The notes under the pieces were generated by a model that saw only the letters and a program-made list of their open reading frames with translations, did not search any database and had not been told where the DNA came from. Below are positions 21,453-32,815 of a DNA stretch of 64,000 bases, piece after piece. The stretch spans positions 23,484,285 to 23,548,284 of the forward strand of contig CM055104.1 of assembly GCA_029204225.1 (NCBI GenBank). Direction: 5' to 3'. The stretch's first letter is position 1, and each line of letters begins with the position of its first letter. This stretch comes from Diphasiastrum complanatum. Lineage: Eukaryota > Streptophyta > Lycopodiopsida > Lycopodiales > Lycopodiaceae. Position numbers and translations under genes: made by a program.

Positions 21453-22140
21453 GTTGAGGAAAATGTATTCTCGAGCTCGATAGTTCAGAATCCCTCAGTA
21501 CATGTGCTACATCTATCAAATCGAATCAGGATGATGAGTTGAATGACTCAACTGATGTTATTTGATTCTAACATCGAAGTCATCATAATCGATAGGATCT
21601 ATTAGGCAGACAAATATAAATTCAAATGATTGTTAATTTTGAAAGTGATAGACAATTTAGACAAGTCGATAAGAGAGCAGAATCAGACAGAACGATAAAA
21701 TAGAATAGCACACATACACACTAACATAGATATGAATGCAATAAAACAATGAATTGATTTAGATGGTAAAGAATACAAGGTGAATGACAAGCACAAGACA
21801 ACTTGAGCTGCGAGTTTTTTGTATTCTAGGAACCTAAAATTCTTTGAGTCGGAAACATACATTCTATTTATGTAAAGTAGATACTCACTGATCCTAAATG
21901 GAATATTGTTTCTATTTGAATCCTCGACAACTGGATCCCTCAACCAACACCAAATTGACACTTGACACAATTGTGTAAACCAATGTTTCCTCGAAACACG
22001 TTTCGAACGCTGAAACATGTTCGAAACGAGCCGTACAAAACGACCCTGTTTCGAAACGTCTATTCAATGTTCAAAACAACTGTTAAAAAATCCAAATTTT
22101 TTTATGAACTCGTGCGGTCCCGATTTGGAGTGATAGGGGA
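21453..22140. other. Non-coding, probable 5' LTR of copia H
   Basis: It starts TGTTGAGGAAAATG right after the degraded PBS and holds no supported ORF. The LTR end and its pair were not identified. Confidence 0.35.
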
Positions 22141-22141
22141 G

Positions 22142-22143
<2 letters not shown>

Positions 22144-22201
<58 letters not shown>

Positions 22202-22227
22202 GTGTGGAGAGTGTGTGTCAGATAATA

Positions 22228-22263
<36 letters not shown>

Positions 22264-22317
22264 TGTGTGTGTGTGTGTGTGTGTGTGACATATGTGTGTA
22301 TGTGTGAAGTAGAGGGA

Positions 22318-22348
<31 letters not shown>

Positions 22349-22440
22349 CGTGAGAGAGAGAGAGAGAAGGAGAGCGAGAGTGTGTGACATGTGTGTGTAA
22401 AAGAGAGGGAGTGTGTGTGTGTGAATTAGAGGGAGAGTGT
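22144..22440 (+). repeat. Compound (GA)n/(GT)n microsatellite cluster
   Basis: (AG)n at 22144-22199 and about 22233-22262, (GT)n at 22261-22287 and 22319-22341, and shorter GA/GT tracts to about 22440. A GTGCGCGCACG segment lies near 22340. Alternating purine-pyrimidine runs can adopt Z-DNA. ORFs here are dinucleotide artefacts. Confidence 0.9.
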
Positions 22441-22611
22441 GTATGTGAACGTGAAACTTGAAGGTACTAAAGTAGTAAGTGTAAAGGTTTTCAAGATGTA
22501 AGGTATACCTCGCCCATGACTTTTTAATGGGCTATAGGTCATTATCCATGGACTGCCGCTTGACATGTAGCTCTCTCGTCCTCAACTAGTCCATGGTCGG
22601 GGACCTCCCAC

Positions 22612-22992
22612 TCACGTTTCAACACTGATACAAGATACTACTCGCATCATATCCCTACATGCAGAGGTCATAGCCACATGAAAGGGGAGGTCGCACAAGT
22701 GAAAGCCTCTCCTAACAGCAATAGCAGTTGCATCCCTATGCAACTGCTGGAAGGCTGCCACATAAGCATCCCTGCCTCTCACATGTCCTTGACCTTGTCC
22801 ACTAACAACTCCAGCCCTACCAGTAGCACTACTGCCTGCCCCACCTACTGACATTGCAGGAGGCTCTCCAGAAGAAGGAAATGAAATGGGTACTGCATTG
22901 GAGATAGTGCTAGCTATAGGTAACGACTGTGTTGTGGAATCTAGGCGCTCTACCGCACATGTAACAATAATGGTGCACATGCCACAATGCAA
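22612..22992 (-). pseudogene. hAT-type transposase fragment (N-terminal side)
   Basis: The product ends AIAVRRGFHLCDLPFHVAMT followed by ACRDMMRVV. That pattern resembles the conserved segment preceding DUF659 in plant hAT-like transposases (usually IARFFY..GIPFNVA..PYF..M). A Gly/Gln/Arg-rich linker precedes it. It lies on the strand opposite to the DUF659 exon at 23607, so the two are from different copies or one has been inverted. No BED zinc finger is seen. Confidence 0.5.
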
Positions 22993-23606
22993 ATGTTTAA
23001 AGTTTAAACCTTAATGGATTCGATGAATCAGGACAAACACAGACATCTGACAGGTCACATGACACAGACTCCAGGTCACAAATGTCAGATGCTATTAGCT
23101 AATAAATTGTAGTCACTAATTAGTAATTACTCATTAGTTATAATCAAACTATAGACTGAACTTTGAAGTTTATCTTTAGATCAAACAAGAATCACATGTG
23201 GACGAAGTAGTAGCATCAGAGTCATCCCCGATCCCGCAACAATCCTCAGTGACTCTGGTGCCTGAGTGCAAACAGCGATCTCGTATGCTCGAAGACGTAA
23301 AAGATGCAACCTTATTCGAACAGGGCCACCTCCGCAATTAAGTATTCCCGCAATATTCGCAAGTCCAATTCTTCGTGCCTGACGTGCCATAACCTGAATT
23401 AAGGGTGACGTGATCCCATAAAGGATCTCATTGTCTGGGCATAGCTAATAGCTATCTACTGTCAACAAAACATATTAAATTCAAACTTCAAATTAAAAAC
23501 TAATCCTATTTCTAAAACGGTAAACCTAAGCTCTAATCTCACTCTACCTCACACACACACTCTCTCTTTCCCTCTTTCTAAATTCTCACACACTCTCTCT
23601 CTCCAG

Positions 23607-23808
23607 GTATGGATGCACCATACTGTCAGATGGTTGGACCGATGCAAGGAGGCACCATATTGTGAATATATACCAGTCTTCTTGCATGGGCACCATGTTT
23701 TTGAGATCCATTGATACATCGGAGCCAGGCATGGCATTGGATAGCAAGAGATTGTTTGAGTACATCTCACAGGCCATTGAGGAGGTCGGAAAAGAAAATG
23801 TTGTCTAG
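23607..23808 (+). pseudogene. hAT-like transposase exon (DUF659 fragment)
   Basis: Translation from 23608 gives YGCTILSDGWTDARRHHIVN, then SSCMGTMFLRSID, and ends LFEYISQAIEEVGKENVV with a TAG. TILSDGWTD and the GTMFL..ID block are hallmarks of DUF659 in plant hAT-derived proteins. A pyrimidine tract plus CAG precedes the segment and AG|GTATGC follows, so it looks like one exon with surviving splice sites. The final TAG overlaps the donor and may or may not be a true stop. No other exon of this copy is recognised. Confidence 0.8.
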
Positions 23809-25415
23809 GTATGCGGTTGCCACTTTCAAGTTTCAACATTGAGCTTTGAAGTTACATTTTGTGACTCATGATTATTGTTGTGAACATTGCAACTTGCAAT
23901 TTGCATTTGCCATTTACAAATTAGGCACTTACAAAACGACCCCATGAAACATTGGTGTAAATAAGCAATCGGTCATTTCAAACAACATAATTGCATAATA
24001 GTTCATCAGAAGAGAGTGAAATGTAGAATGATTAGACATTTGATAGCGATAATTAATCTGTATTGAAGAATTCACCTTTGTAACTACCAAGTTTTAGTTT
24101 GACAGTATGAAAAATAAAATTTAGGTTGCTCCCGCTCATCGCACATAGAGGGCCAAAACAAGGAGGCACTAGGTTGCATCTATCCCTTGTGAGCTGCTAC
24201 AAGTCCAAATGCCATACGTTTGATATCAAATTAAATGGCTGCCATTCTTTCACCTAAACACTGCCACCGATCTCCATTTCTCACGAGATCTATATCCGTA
24301 GTAAGAAAAGCTGAGGAAAATAATTGCACAACATAGAAGGTCGGAGCACATTAGTCATCCAGACAATCAACTCTTATATGTTGCTGCAAAAGATTCACAA
24401 TGTTGAAAAGCGTACTTCCATCGACATAGTAGTCCAAAGACAGAAGATTTGTGTACAAATGCAGTGATCAGAAACAAGAAAAGCTGCGAACCTGCCTTCG
24501 CCCTCAGATTCAGGCAGTGGACTGTTCAAAAGTATTAATTTTTCACTAATTATTCCTAAAAGATTAGGTACTATATTTCAGGCTTCAGCTGCTGATATTG
24601 GACAGAGAACAGGAAATTGATTGCGAGATTGCAAAATGTTGGCAGTTTCGTCAATACTCAGATTCGTTCGGTTCTGGATGTTGCAAGAGCGGAACTTTCC
24701 AGAAGTGAAGAAGAACGTACTTTTTTTTCGATTCCCAGAAACCTTTAGTCCTAACAAGCTAGGTGAGCACAAGAGAGTTTCAAGAAATTTCTCTCTTTAG
24801 ATTGAATGTGAAAGCATGCATCCTCGCCTCTATTATTATGTACTTCTATGTGACAATTTGGGATGGCTATTCTATCGATGCACATACTACTTTACTCAGT
24901 TCATTCGCGAATGTTGAAGCTCGCGGTGATCTGAAAAACTGTGCACTTCAAAACGCGGGACACTCCAGCTTATCTCCTTTTTTGCTATATTGCTGAATTG
25001 ATTCCTATAATATCGCCATCACACAGTAACAAAGTTCTATGCTCGCTCCGGCAATCGTTCACTATAGAATATGTAACTAGAAGAACAGCGCTATGGTCAT
25101 TTCAAAACTATCCTTCGAGCTCTCTTTCATATATATAAAGTACCTATGAAGATTCACGCTTGAGGGATGATGTCATTCGCCCATCAGGAAAACTTCGCTT
25201 CCAAACGTCTGAAAATCCTTACCCTCTCGAAAGGAAAACGCCAAATGGAACACATTTTGATCAAAACAGTATTGTACTTCTCAATAAAAGAAATGATAAC
25301 CAACATTCCATTAGCTATAGACTCACATGCATCGTTTGGATTATGTTTGTGGTTCTAAATTAAGCTTCGTGAGGAATTTGCTAAGAACAGATCTCAGATA
25401 AATAGCATCACCTAC
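23809..25415. other. Non-coding; would include the start of MADS intron 1
   Basis: No convincing ORF on either strand. No exon of an I or K domain was recognised on the minus strand downstream of the MADS exon, so its second exon is farther away or lost. Confidence 0.5.
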
Positions 25416-25597
25416 CTTGAACTCGCATAACGGTAAAGCCTCCCTGTGCTTGAAAATATGACGATTGCAACTTGCGAATCACAAAGTACTGATAGCTCAC
25501 GAGCCTTCTTCAACAGCCCCTTCGTTCGTTTTGAGAAGGTCACTTGGCGACCTGTGGCGTTCTCTATCCTCTTTATTTCTATCTTGCCGCGCCCCAT
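25416..25597 (-). CDS. MIKC-type MADS-box transcription factor, first exon
   Basis: The 182-bp exon starts [20 protein letters not shown] and continues with [20 protein letters not shown], ending GRLYRYASS. This is a full MADS DNA-binding and dimerisation domain (about 60 aa) that binds CArG boxes. MGRG is taken as the start although the frame is open 11 codons upstream (no ATG there). The exon ends at a clean donor, CAAG|GTAGGTG, and 182 bp is the usual length of MIKC first exons. Unusual residues are FSKRTKG where most have FSKRRNG, and CDSQVA where most have CDAEVA. No stop or shift occurs, so it may be expressed, but exons 2 onward are not visible. The subfamily is unresolved. Confidence 0.9.
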
Positions 25598-26656
25598 TGT
25601 TCCCAGTTTTTCTTCAATAAGAGCAAACAATAATCTTCAAATCCTACAATGTCATAATAAAAAACTTGTCGAACTGGAAATGAACCAGATTAACCTGCAG
25701 TAGCGTTACAACGTTGAATGTCAGACTTCCAAACAGCAAAACACAATGGCATTGTAGTTCCAGTTCCACATAGTTTGTTCTGTGACGATAGGTATCCTAA
25801 AGACACATTTCCTTTCATCGTATGAGTTTCACGTTTCCCCGCCTTCTGAAATCGCCATGAAAGTTACGAAGTCAGATTCTCGACGCTACTGAATACTGAT
25901 CATTCGGATCCCTACCTCCTTGGAGTTTGAAAGACATCCTGAGAAAGAGGCGCAAAACTACCCAAAGCCGCATGCGGAGGGTAGATGTTGGCCTTTCACA
26001 TCCAAGCAAGCCTCATGACGACCCCCATCTACAAGCTCAAATCAATTTCTGTGTCGCTGCGACGCTGCCCTTTTTGGAGACTCCGATCTCCACACGCAAC
26101 ACGACTGCAGATTAGTCGACATTAAAGAATGAGGAGAGCCATAACTTCCGGCTTTAGTAATGAGTACAATGCTCAGCATCCGTTTTAGGAAATGACAAGT
26201 TGGTGTCGCAGGGTATTACTATATGTAGATTATAGTGTTCAGAATTTTTGTCCAGTCGTCCCCACGGAGATAGCACCCGGACATGTTTGGCAGGCGGGTG
26301 TGACGTGGCCAGTGGCCACTGGGAATGTCAAATTTCAATCATATTTGTGAGGGCCCAAGGGTACTAGATTCTATGCTCACCTACCAATGGTGGTGGTGGG
26401 CATTTTTGTATTGTGAAAAGATTTATTATAGAGACTTTTGCATTCTAAACAATCAGCATTAAACCATTGAAAAGGCCAGTTGAGCATGGTTGAATTGTCT
26501 TTGAACACAATCTTAAGGTCACCCAAAATAGACTTTTGTTGAGCATAAAAAATTAATATACACCCTTTTAGTGTTGAATTCGTTTTTATGAGTATCACTT
26601 AGTGCTGGAGAATATTGGCAAAATATAGGAATGGAACTGCCATGTTTTTTGATCGC
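25598..26656 (-). other. Upstream region of the MADS exon; no other gene seen
   Basis: On the minus strand this would hold the 5' UTR and promoter. An AG near 25640 (TTGTAG|GATTTG) could be an acceptor for a 5' UTR intron. No CArG box or convincing TATA box was identified with confidence. Confidence 0.3.
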
Positions 26657-26719
26657 GTTAGCATCCGCTGAAGACCTCGAAATGCATCGATGGATGTCAA
26701 GACAACATTTCTCAACGGC
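26657..26719 (+). pseudogene. Copia reverse transcriptase scrap
   Basis: It reads ALASAEDLEMH, then after a one-base deletion MDVKTTFLNG, the best conserved block of copia RT. Stops follow immediately. The fragment is about 60 bp long. Confidence 0.65.
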
Positions 26720-29446
26720 TAACCAGTACCATAAAAAATTTGATGATTTTTTTACAAACATGTGATTGTTTTTTACAAGTTATTAAAATTTGAAAGCTTT
26801 AAAAATTGGAGGTATGTTCAGTGTAACACAAAAGAGGTTTCTCGAGCACTAGTATCACACTTTACAACCTTTCATAATCAAAATGTTTTTTTTTTAATTT
26901 ATCTTATATTTAATATTTCATGATATGCCAAATAAATAAGCGGGGTCTCAATTCACAATGCACAAGTCAGCATTGTCTTTATGAGGTACAATGACCAAGG
27001 ACCAAAGATATAATTTCTTGACGAATATTCTCAACCTTTGCAACATTTGATGCTCTTGAGCAATGTGAATGCATGTTTCAACAACAATTTTACTTTTTTG
27101 CAAAACCTTAAGGCACTAACATATATTCACAAAATGGCAATACAAAAGAACTTCAACAACCCAAAATTGAACCAATCAAATCCTTAAAAAGGGAAAAACT
27201 ATATAGCAGTGTACATAAAGTGGACTATTTGCACACAACACAAGAAGGCCATTGTAGCGCAGGCATCCCAACGGGAGCCGGGAACCACGACTTAGCTTCC
27301 CAGCCTTCAACTCTTGCCATCCAAACCCACTTGACATACAAGCAGCCAACTCGCCAACAACGATCAGACTTAACCAACTTGAAGTTCCGAAAACCAACAT
27401 TGAGATCCAACCTGGCGCCATGCCAGATCGGGGGTCCAGATGTGGGTGACTTCCCTCCAAGCAAGCCGCCCGACATACATCAAACTTAACCAACTCGAAG
27501 CTTCGTTACCAACGAGTAACATTCATTCCAAGCAAGTGGTCTGACTTACATCAGACTTAACCAACTGAAAGCTTCGTCACGAGCGCTGGGAGCCAACCTG
27601 GCACCACGCCAGACTGGACAGCCATAAACAGGTAACTTCCACCCAGCCATCCAACTCAGCCGACAAGTTAGAGCCCGTTCCCCAAGAGCTTAACCCATTC
27701 ACGTTCATGCAAGGAACACTCAGAACCACAAGCCGCGACAGATTTGGAGACAACCAGTTCCTGGACCAAATGGTCTCGACTGCATACCGCTGGCGCCACG
27801 GACCGAATGGTCCCGACGGCATACCGCTGGCGTCTCGAGATACGACCCTCAGCTATGTGCCAACTTAAAAAATTTGAAACGGCCTTACAACTGGCGCTTT
27901 TACCAAACACTGAAACCCAAAAGGTAATCAGAGTCAGTTTGAGAAAAATCCCACTTTATTGATAAATCTGAGAAGGTTACCTTTCAAGTGTGTGACCGAC
28001 CCTAGTCTCTGGGGCGCTAGCATGCCAAGGCGAGAGCCATGACAACATTCCAGCAAGGGAGGCTGAGACTTGGTTGGAGCTCGCCCTGAGTCGCAACCTG
28101 CACTCCCCTATAGTATTGGTGGGATTCGGCACCCCCCCTCATACCAAGCACTCTACCCAGGTTGGTAAAGCACATTTTTCTCTCTCTAGAAAGTCATTTT
28201 CTCTCTCTAGATTTTATTGACCCCCAGGCTTCCTTTAATCATGCCTAGATCGTGTGAGGTGATTGCACATCGATCTGAGCTATCTGGACTTCGCTAGAAC
28301 CGATCAAAGATTTTCAGCCATAGGAACTTGGCGCCGGCTGGATTCTGGTCACAGTGGCGTCGGGAGCGGCGCCAACGCCTGGAGCAGCTGGGGCACTGCT
28401 GGCGCTGGGGACAATGCTGGCGCCGGAAGTAAAGCTTATAAAGGTAGCTTTACAGCATCCATCCAGTAAAGCAATAAAAGCATGCAACAATAGCAACTAA
28501 GTTGCACACAAAAAAAATGCAAAGTACACCGAAAGCGCATAGCAACCAAGGGACGAGAAATAGCATCATCATATATTTGATAATTGCAAGACATATATGG
28601 CTCACATGGAAAGAGACCAAAAGACAATGTGATAAGCTACGTAACTGAGCTCGGCCACAAGGATGGAGTGAACAACCAAAAATCTCTTGTGCATTGCAAA
28701 GTATAGGGGGGTCAAACAGAGATTTGTGAAAATTGAAGTACTCTGGGAGGAGGGAAAAGAAGCTTCTAAGGTGCAAAGAGGGAAGATTTGAAAGTTAGCG
28801 TCCATACCTTAAGGGCCTAGAAAGGGTCTCTGCTAAGGTGAAATCTAAGCGTTGAGAAGGAGCAAGATTGACAAGGGAGCACTCATTAGAGTTTGACAAG
28901 GGAGCACATGGACAATCTAGTGAAGGGTGATATGGCTGTTATAGGTTAGGGATAAGCAAAGCCTCAAGTGGAAAGAAAAAGAGGGGGGCACAACCACGAG
29001 GAAAGAGAGCAACAGTCCAAATCGACTCATCAACAAGCTGGGAGGCTAAAGGTTATTGATGAGAAAAGGAGAGTTTTTGGAACAACTCTCTTTAACTATT
29101 GAGTTGGGTAAATCGGTTTTATACAAAGTTCTAAGGAATTATCACAAATTCCAACTTCCTAGAACAACTAACTTAAATTTTCTTTCACAATTTTTCCTAA
29201 ATTTCACAGTCACTAAAGAGAATCATAACATTACCAACGAATCCCTGAAGCTGACAAATTAAGAAATGGAAAAGAATAAGTAGGAATTTCTGCACATAAG
29301 ACCAAATTTGAAACAGTGATTCAACTAGAAAGTTTCTAATAACGGGGTGAATTGATTGTACTTGCAATACAAGTTGCAATCAATTCATCCTGAAATAAAT
29401 TTGCTTGAACCCAACTTACAAATTTTTCGATTCTTTAAGCAAATTA
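26720..29446. other. Non-coding stretch with GC-rich patches
   Basis: No supported gene. 27220-27900 is GC-richer and contains diverged direct repeats of CAAGC...GACTTACATCAGACTTAACC type (near 27460-27580) and a 37-bp tandem duplication. 28331-28432 is rich in GGCGCTGG/GGCGCCGG. The ORFs across these are compositional. Confidence 0.4.
27763..27836 (+). repeat. 37-bp tandem duplication
   Basis: Copies 27763-27799 and 27800-27836 share GCATACCGCTGGCG and differ at a few positions. The function is unknown. Confidence 0.85.
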
Positions 29447-30343
29447 TGTGAAGAATAAAAAGCTATCCAACTTGTCTATAGGGGTTGATGAGGAAAATCA
29501 TCTTGCTTGTGCATTTACAAGTTGTAAATATTATTCTCTAGTATGTACAAACTCGAACTACATGACATGCACAATGTCTAGATGGTCATATTTCACTTTG
29601 TTCCATTGTATATATCAAAGGTATGTGAATTGAGCACATGACCTTGTAGATTAGGGCGAGTTTGAGTTAGGTAGATCTAGATTTGATGACATGCATAAAA
29701 CTAGATGACATGCAAAATCAGTTAGTGTGCATGCATGCAACATGCAAGTTAGTATACATGTTCTACACATGTCCAAGTCATCTAGGGAAGTCACGTGCAA
29801 GACATGCAAACACTGTTTGACACATGCATGTAGTTTTGCAGGTTCATAGTTGAGAAATTGACATTTGGACAAAGTAGGTAGGAGTTAGGTGCAACTTCAA
29901 CATGCAAGCTGTTAGGTGTCAATATGGTAATAGTTTACACTTGATTAGGTGTAGGGAATGCATTGAATGCAAGGAGTACCACGAATTTTGTCTTTCCTAT
30001 ATATGTACATATCATTCTCATTCATATCTAATGATGAATCAAGCTTTGGTAATGTCATAATGTCAAAATTGGATCTCATGCTATTTTGCTTGTTTTGATA
30101 TTCTCTTGTTAACTCGAGATTGGTGTCTTCTTCATACATTATTTTGGTTATGTATTCTCTCTATTTGTGAGGAATTAGTTTTGCTTTGATCTGTAACATT
30201 CTAGATTGTGCTCTAGCCTCAGATCTGTTGGTAGATTGCAGGATTGCTCTACAGATGTTCTGTGTGCCACCACAAAGCATGGTCAAGATCATTCACACAT
30301 TTCTTTGGATCTCCACACGTGTGAATTTTCTGGATTTTCCACA
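29447..30343 (+). repeat. 5' LTR of the pol-less element
   Basis: 897 bp, TG...CA ends, flanked by AATTA. It is nearly identical along its length to the 3' copy apart from a 60-bp length difference in the CATGCAA array and scattered substitutions. The final bases CACACGTGTGAATTTTC contain a palindromic CACGTGTG core. Confidence 0.95.
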
Positions 30344-30356
30344 TGGTATCAGAGCC
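30344..30356 (+). other. PBS of the pol-less element
   Basis: TGGTATCAGAGCC, complementary to the initiator-Met tRNA 3' end, directly after the LTR. Confidence 0.92.
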
Positions 30357-30888
30357 ATACCATGCTTTGAATGCTACTAACATCAGATGTATGAAGATTT
30401 TTTTGTCAATTCAAGCTAGGAAGCTGTTTAGTAGTGTTTTGCTATCTTTTCTTGAACAGTTTTTCGGTGAATGAGCTAACAACTGATATTTTCAGTCCAG
30501 AACAGAGGATGGATTTTTCTGACTTTTCACACGTGACATCATTTGACTCTATCTCCTCTATGTTAGATCCAAAGGTACTGACATTATAGCTTGTTGGAAA
30601 GCTAAAAGAGTCTTCTTTCCATTGCAAATTGTTTCAATTCATTCTGATGATCCTAGTAGGAGTTATAAGCTCTTGAATAGGGTAGTGAGAGATCCAAAAC
30701 CCGAGTGGATACTTTTTGATTTGAATATATTGCATGCATGATTCATTATTCACAGTTTTGGTACTCAATCTGAGATAGAATTGGATAAAACAAATTTACG
30801 TTGTCATAGTCACATCATTTCACACAAAGTGCTGTGAGAGCACATCATCTTATGATGCATCACAAGTCATTGCTATGGTGAGTAAGTT

Positions 30889-31377
30889 GTGATGGGGTCG
30901 AAGTTTGAGGAGGAGTATCCTCAACAAGCATATCCAAGAAGATCTTATTTATTGAACAAGGCCGAGTCCTTGTTGATTGTATTTCATGAAAAAGAAAGGA
31001 TAAGTGAAGGTGGTATTCATTCTATTCTACTCACCTACGGTTCTCTTTCTTTTATTCATGATGTACCTTGCTTAGTTGAGATTTGCTTATCTCAAAGATC
31101 AAGTAAGACTATTCTAGTTTTGAATGAAGTCTTTAGTTTGGAATTAATTCTTGTCATTGGTGACTTGATTATGTCTCCAAAATATCTAGAAAGCAAGATA
31201 TTGTATCATCATTTGTATGTTCTTAAATTGAGTAAGAGCAAGTATGAGATTAGTACTCATAGTTTGAAAAAAAGAGTTTTTTCATATTTTGAGGCATATT
31301 GTGAATTTCTTTTGAGAGTAAGGAAACATCCAATGAGGACACTTACATCCTTAAGAAAGTATTTAGCCTCAATTTGA
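30889..31377 (+). CDS. 162-aa ORF inside the pol-less element, unrecognised
   Basis: It is the only sizeable ORF between the LTRs. The product starts MMGSKFEEEYPQQAYPRRSY and is Leu/Ile/Ser-rich with a basic C-terminus (SLKKRVFSYFEAYCEFLLRV). No zinc knuckle, protease or polymerase motif is present, and no clear membrane span. The sequence after the stop continues as scattered open pieces. It may be a degraded gag or pol relic, captured host sequence or chance. It does not resemble the ORF of the second defective element. Confidence 0.3.
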   Translation: MMGSKFEEEYPQQAYPRRSYLLNKAESLLIVFHEKERISEGGIHSILLTYGSLSFIHDVPCLVEICLSQRSSKTILVLNEVFSLELILVIGDLIMSPKYLESKILYHHLYVLKLSKSKYEISTHSLKKRVFSYFEAYCEFLLRVRKHPMRTLTSLRKYLASI

Positions 31378-31858
31378 TCAAATTTAAGATTGGTTTCAAG
31401 ATTAGATCCTTTGTGGATACAGTTCATAGTGTTTGGACTAATGAAGCCAGTGTGCTTAATCTTGAATATTGCTCAAAATATAATCTTAATCTATATGATC
31501 TTTGTGGTCATTATGAGGCTAGGTAGGAGGCCTCGGATTTTTTAGTTTTTGGTGCAGCAAACTTCATGCATGTGAACTTTGCAAACCCAGGATCAACATC
31601 AGGCATGGAGGAGGTACATTGGCATAGTAGCAGATTGGTGGAATATTCTTCAAAGGCATTTGGAAAAGATTTCTGTCAAAGAGATCTTATCATGGTTATG
31701 GTAAGGGTGCTGCTATGATGGATTCTTTGATCATCTTCAATTCAAATCCAAAGCAAAGAATCCACACACAAAAAGGTTCTTCATCAACAATTGGACACAA
31801 CCTTGGAGGATTTTCAAGTTCAAGTGATCAAGCCAAGTTGATAACTTTTTAGGAGGAG

Positions 31859-32815
31859 TGTGAAGAATAAAAAGTTATCCAACTTGTCTATAGGGGTTGA
31901 TGAGGAAAATCATCTCGCTTGTGCATTTATAAGTTGTAAATATTATTCTCTAGTATGTACAACTCGAGGTACATGACATGCACAATGTCTAGATGGTCAT
32001 ATTTCACTTTGTTCCATTGTATATATCAAAGGTATGTGAATTGAGCACATAACCTTGTAGATTAGGGCGAGTTTCAGTTAGGTAGATCTAGATTTGATGA
32101 CATGCATAAAACTAGATGACATGCAAAATCAGTTAGTGTGCATGCATGCAACATGCAATCATTGCATGCAACATGCAATCATTGCATGTTGCATGCAATG
32201 ATTGCATGCAACATGCAAGTCAGTATACATGTTCTACACATGTCCAAGTCATCTAGGGAAGTCACATGCAAGACATGCAAATACTATTTGACACATGCAT
32301 GTAGTTTTGTAGGTTCATAGTTGAGAAATTGACATTTGGACAAAGTAGGTAGAAGTTAGGTGCAGCTTCAACATGCAAGCTGTTAGGTGTCAATATGGTA
32401 ATAGTTTACACTTGATTAGGTGTAGGGAATGCATTGAATGTCAGGAGTACCACGAATTTTGGCTCTCCTATATATGTACATATCATTCTCATTCATATCT
32501 AATGATGAATCAAGCTTTGGTAATGTCATAATGTCAAAATTGGATCTCATGCTATTTTGCTTGTTTTGATATTCTCTCTCTAACTTGAGATTGGTGTCTT
32601 CTTCATACATTATTTTGGTTATGTATTCTCTCTATTTGTGAGGAATTAGTTTTGCTTTGATCTGTAGCATTCTAGATTGTGCTCTAGCCTCAGAGCTGTT
32701 GGTAGATTGCAAGATTGCTCTATAGCTGTTTTGTGTGCCACCACAAAGCATGGTCAAGATCATTCACACATTTCTTGTGGATCCCCACACGTGTGAATTT
32801 GCTAGATTTTTCACA
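31859..32815 (+). repeat. 3' LTR of the pol-less element
   Basis: 957 bp, preceded by AGGAGGAG. It is 60 bp longer than the 5' LTR because of extra 20-bp CATGCAATCATTG-type units at about 32141-32219, some in inverted orientation. Confidence 0.95.

Larger units (their letters stand above)
29447..32815 (+). mobile_element. Complete non-autonomous LTR element without pol (LARD-like)
   Basis: Two LTRs (29447-30343 and 31859-32815) begin TGTGAAGAATAAAAAG and end CCACA or TCACA. The target duplication AATTA is exact (29442-29446 and 32816-32820). PBS TGGTATCAGAGCC (30344-30356) and an AGGAGGAG polypurine tract (31851-31858) define a plus-strand copia-type transposition unit. The 1.5-kb interior has no gag, protease, integrase or RT that I can recognise. 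Its leader near 30565-30680 closely matches the copia J leader (reverse complement of about 44025-44140), suggesting mobilisation by that copia family. Confidence 0.92.

Noticed and set aside
22064-22390. 108-aa ORF rich in His-Thr and Ser-Leu
   Set aside because: Translation of (GT)n and (GA)n microsatellites; no independent evidence of coding.
24578-24772. Second exon of the MADS gene
   Set aside because: The minus-strand ORF has no I- or K-domain heptad pattern and no matching splice phase was evident.
27176-27910. Overlapping ORFs of 72-105 aa on both strands
   Set aside because: GC-rich repeated DNA leaves frames open by composition; no protein motif recognised.
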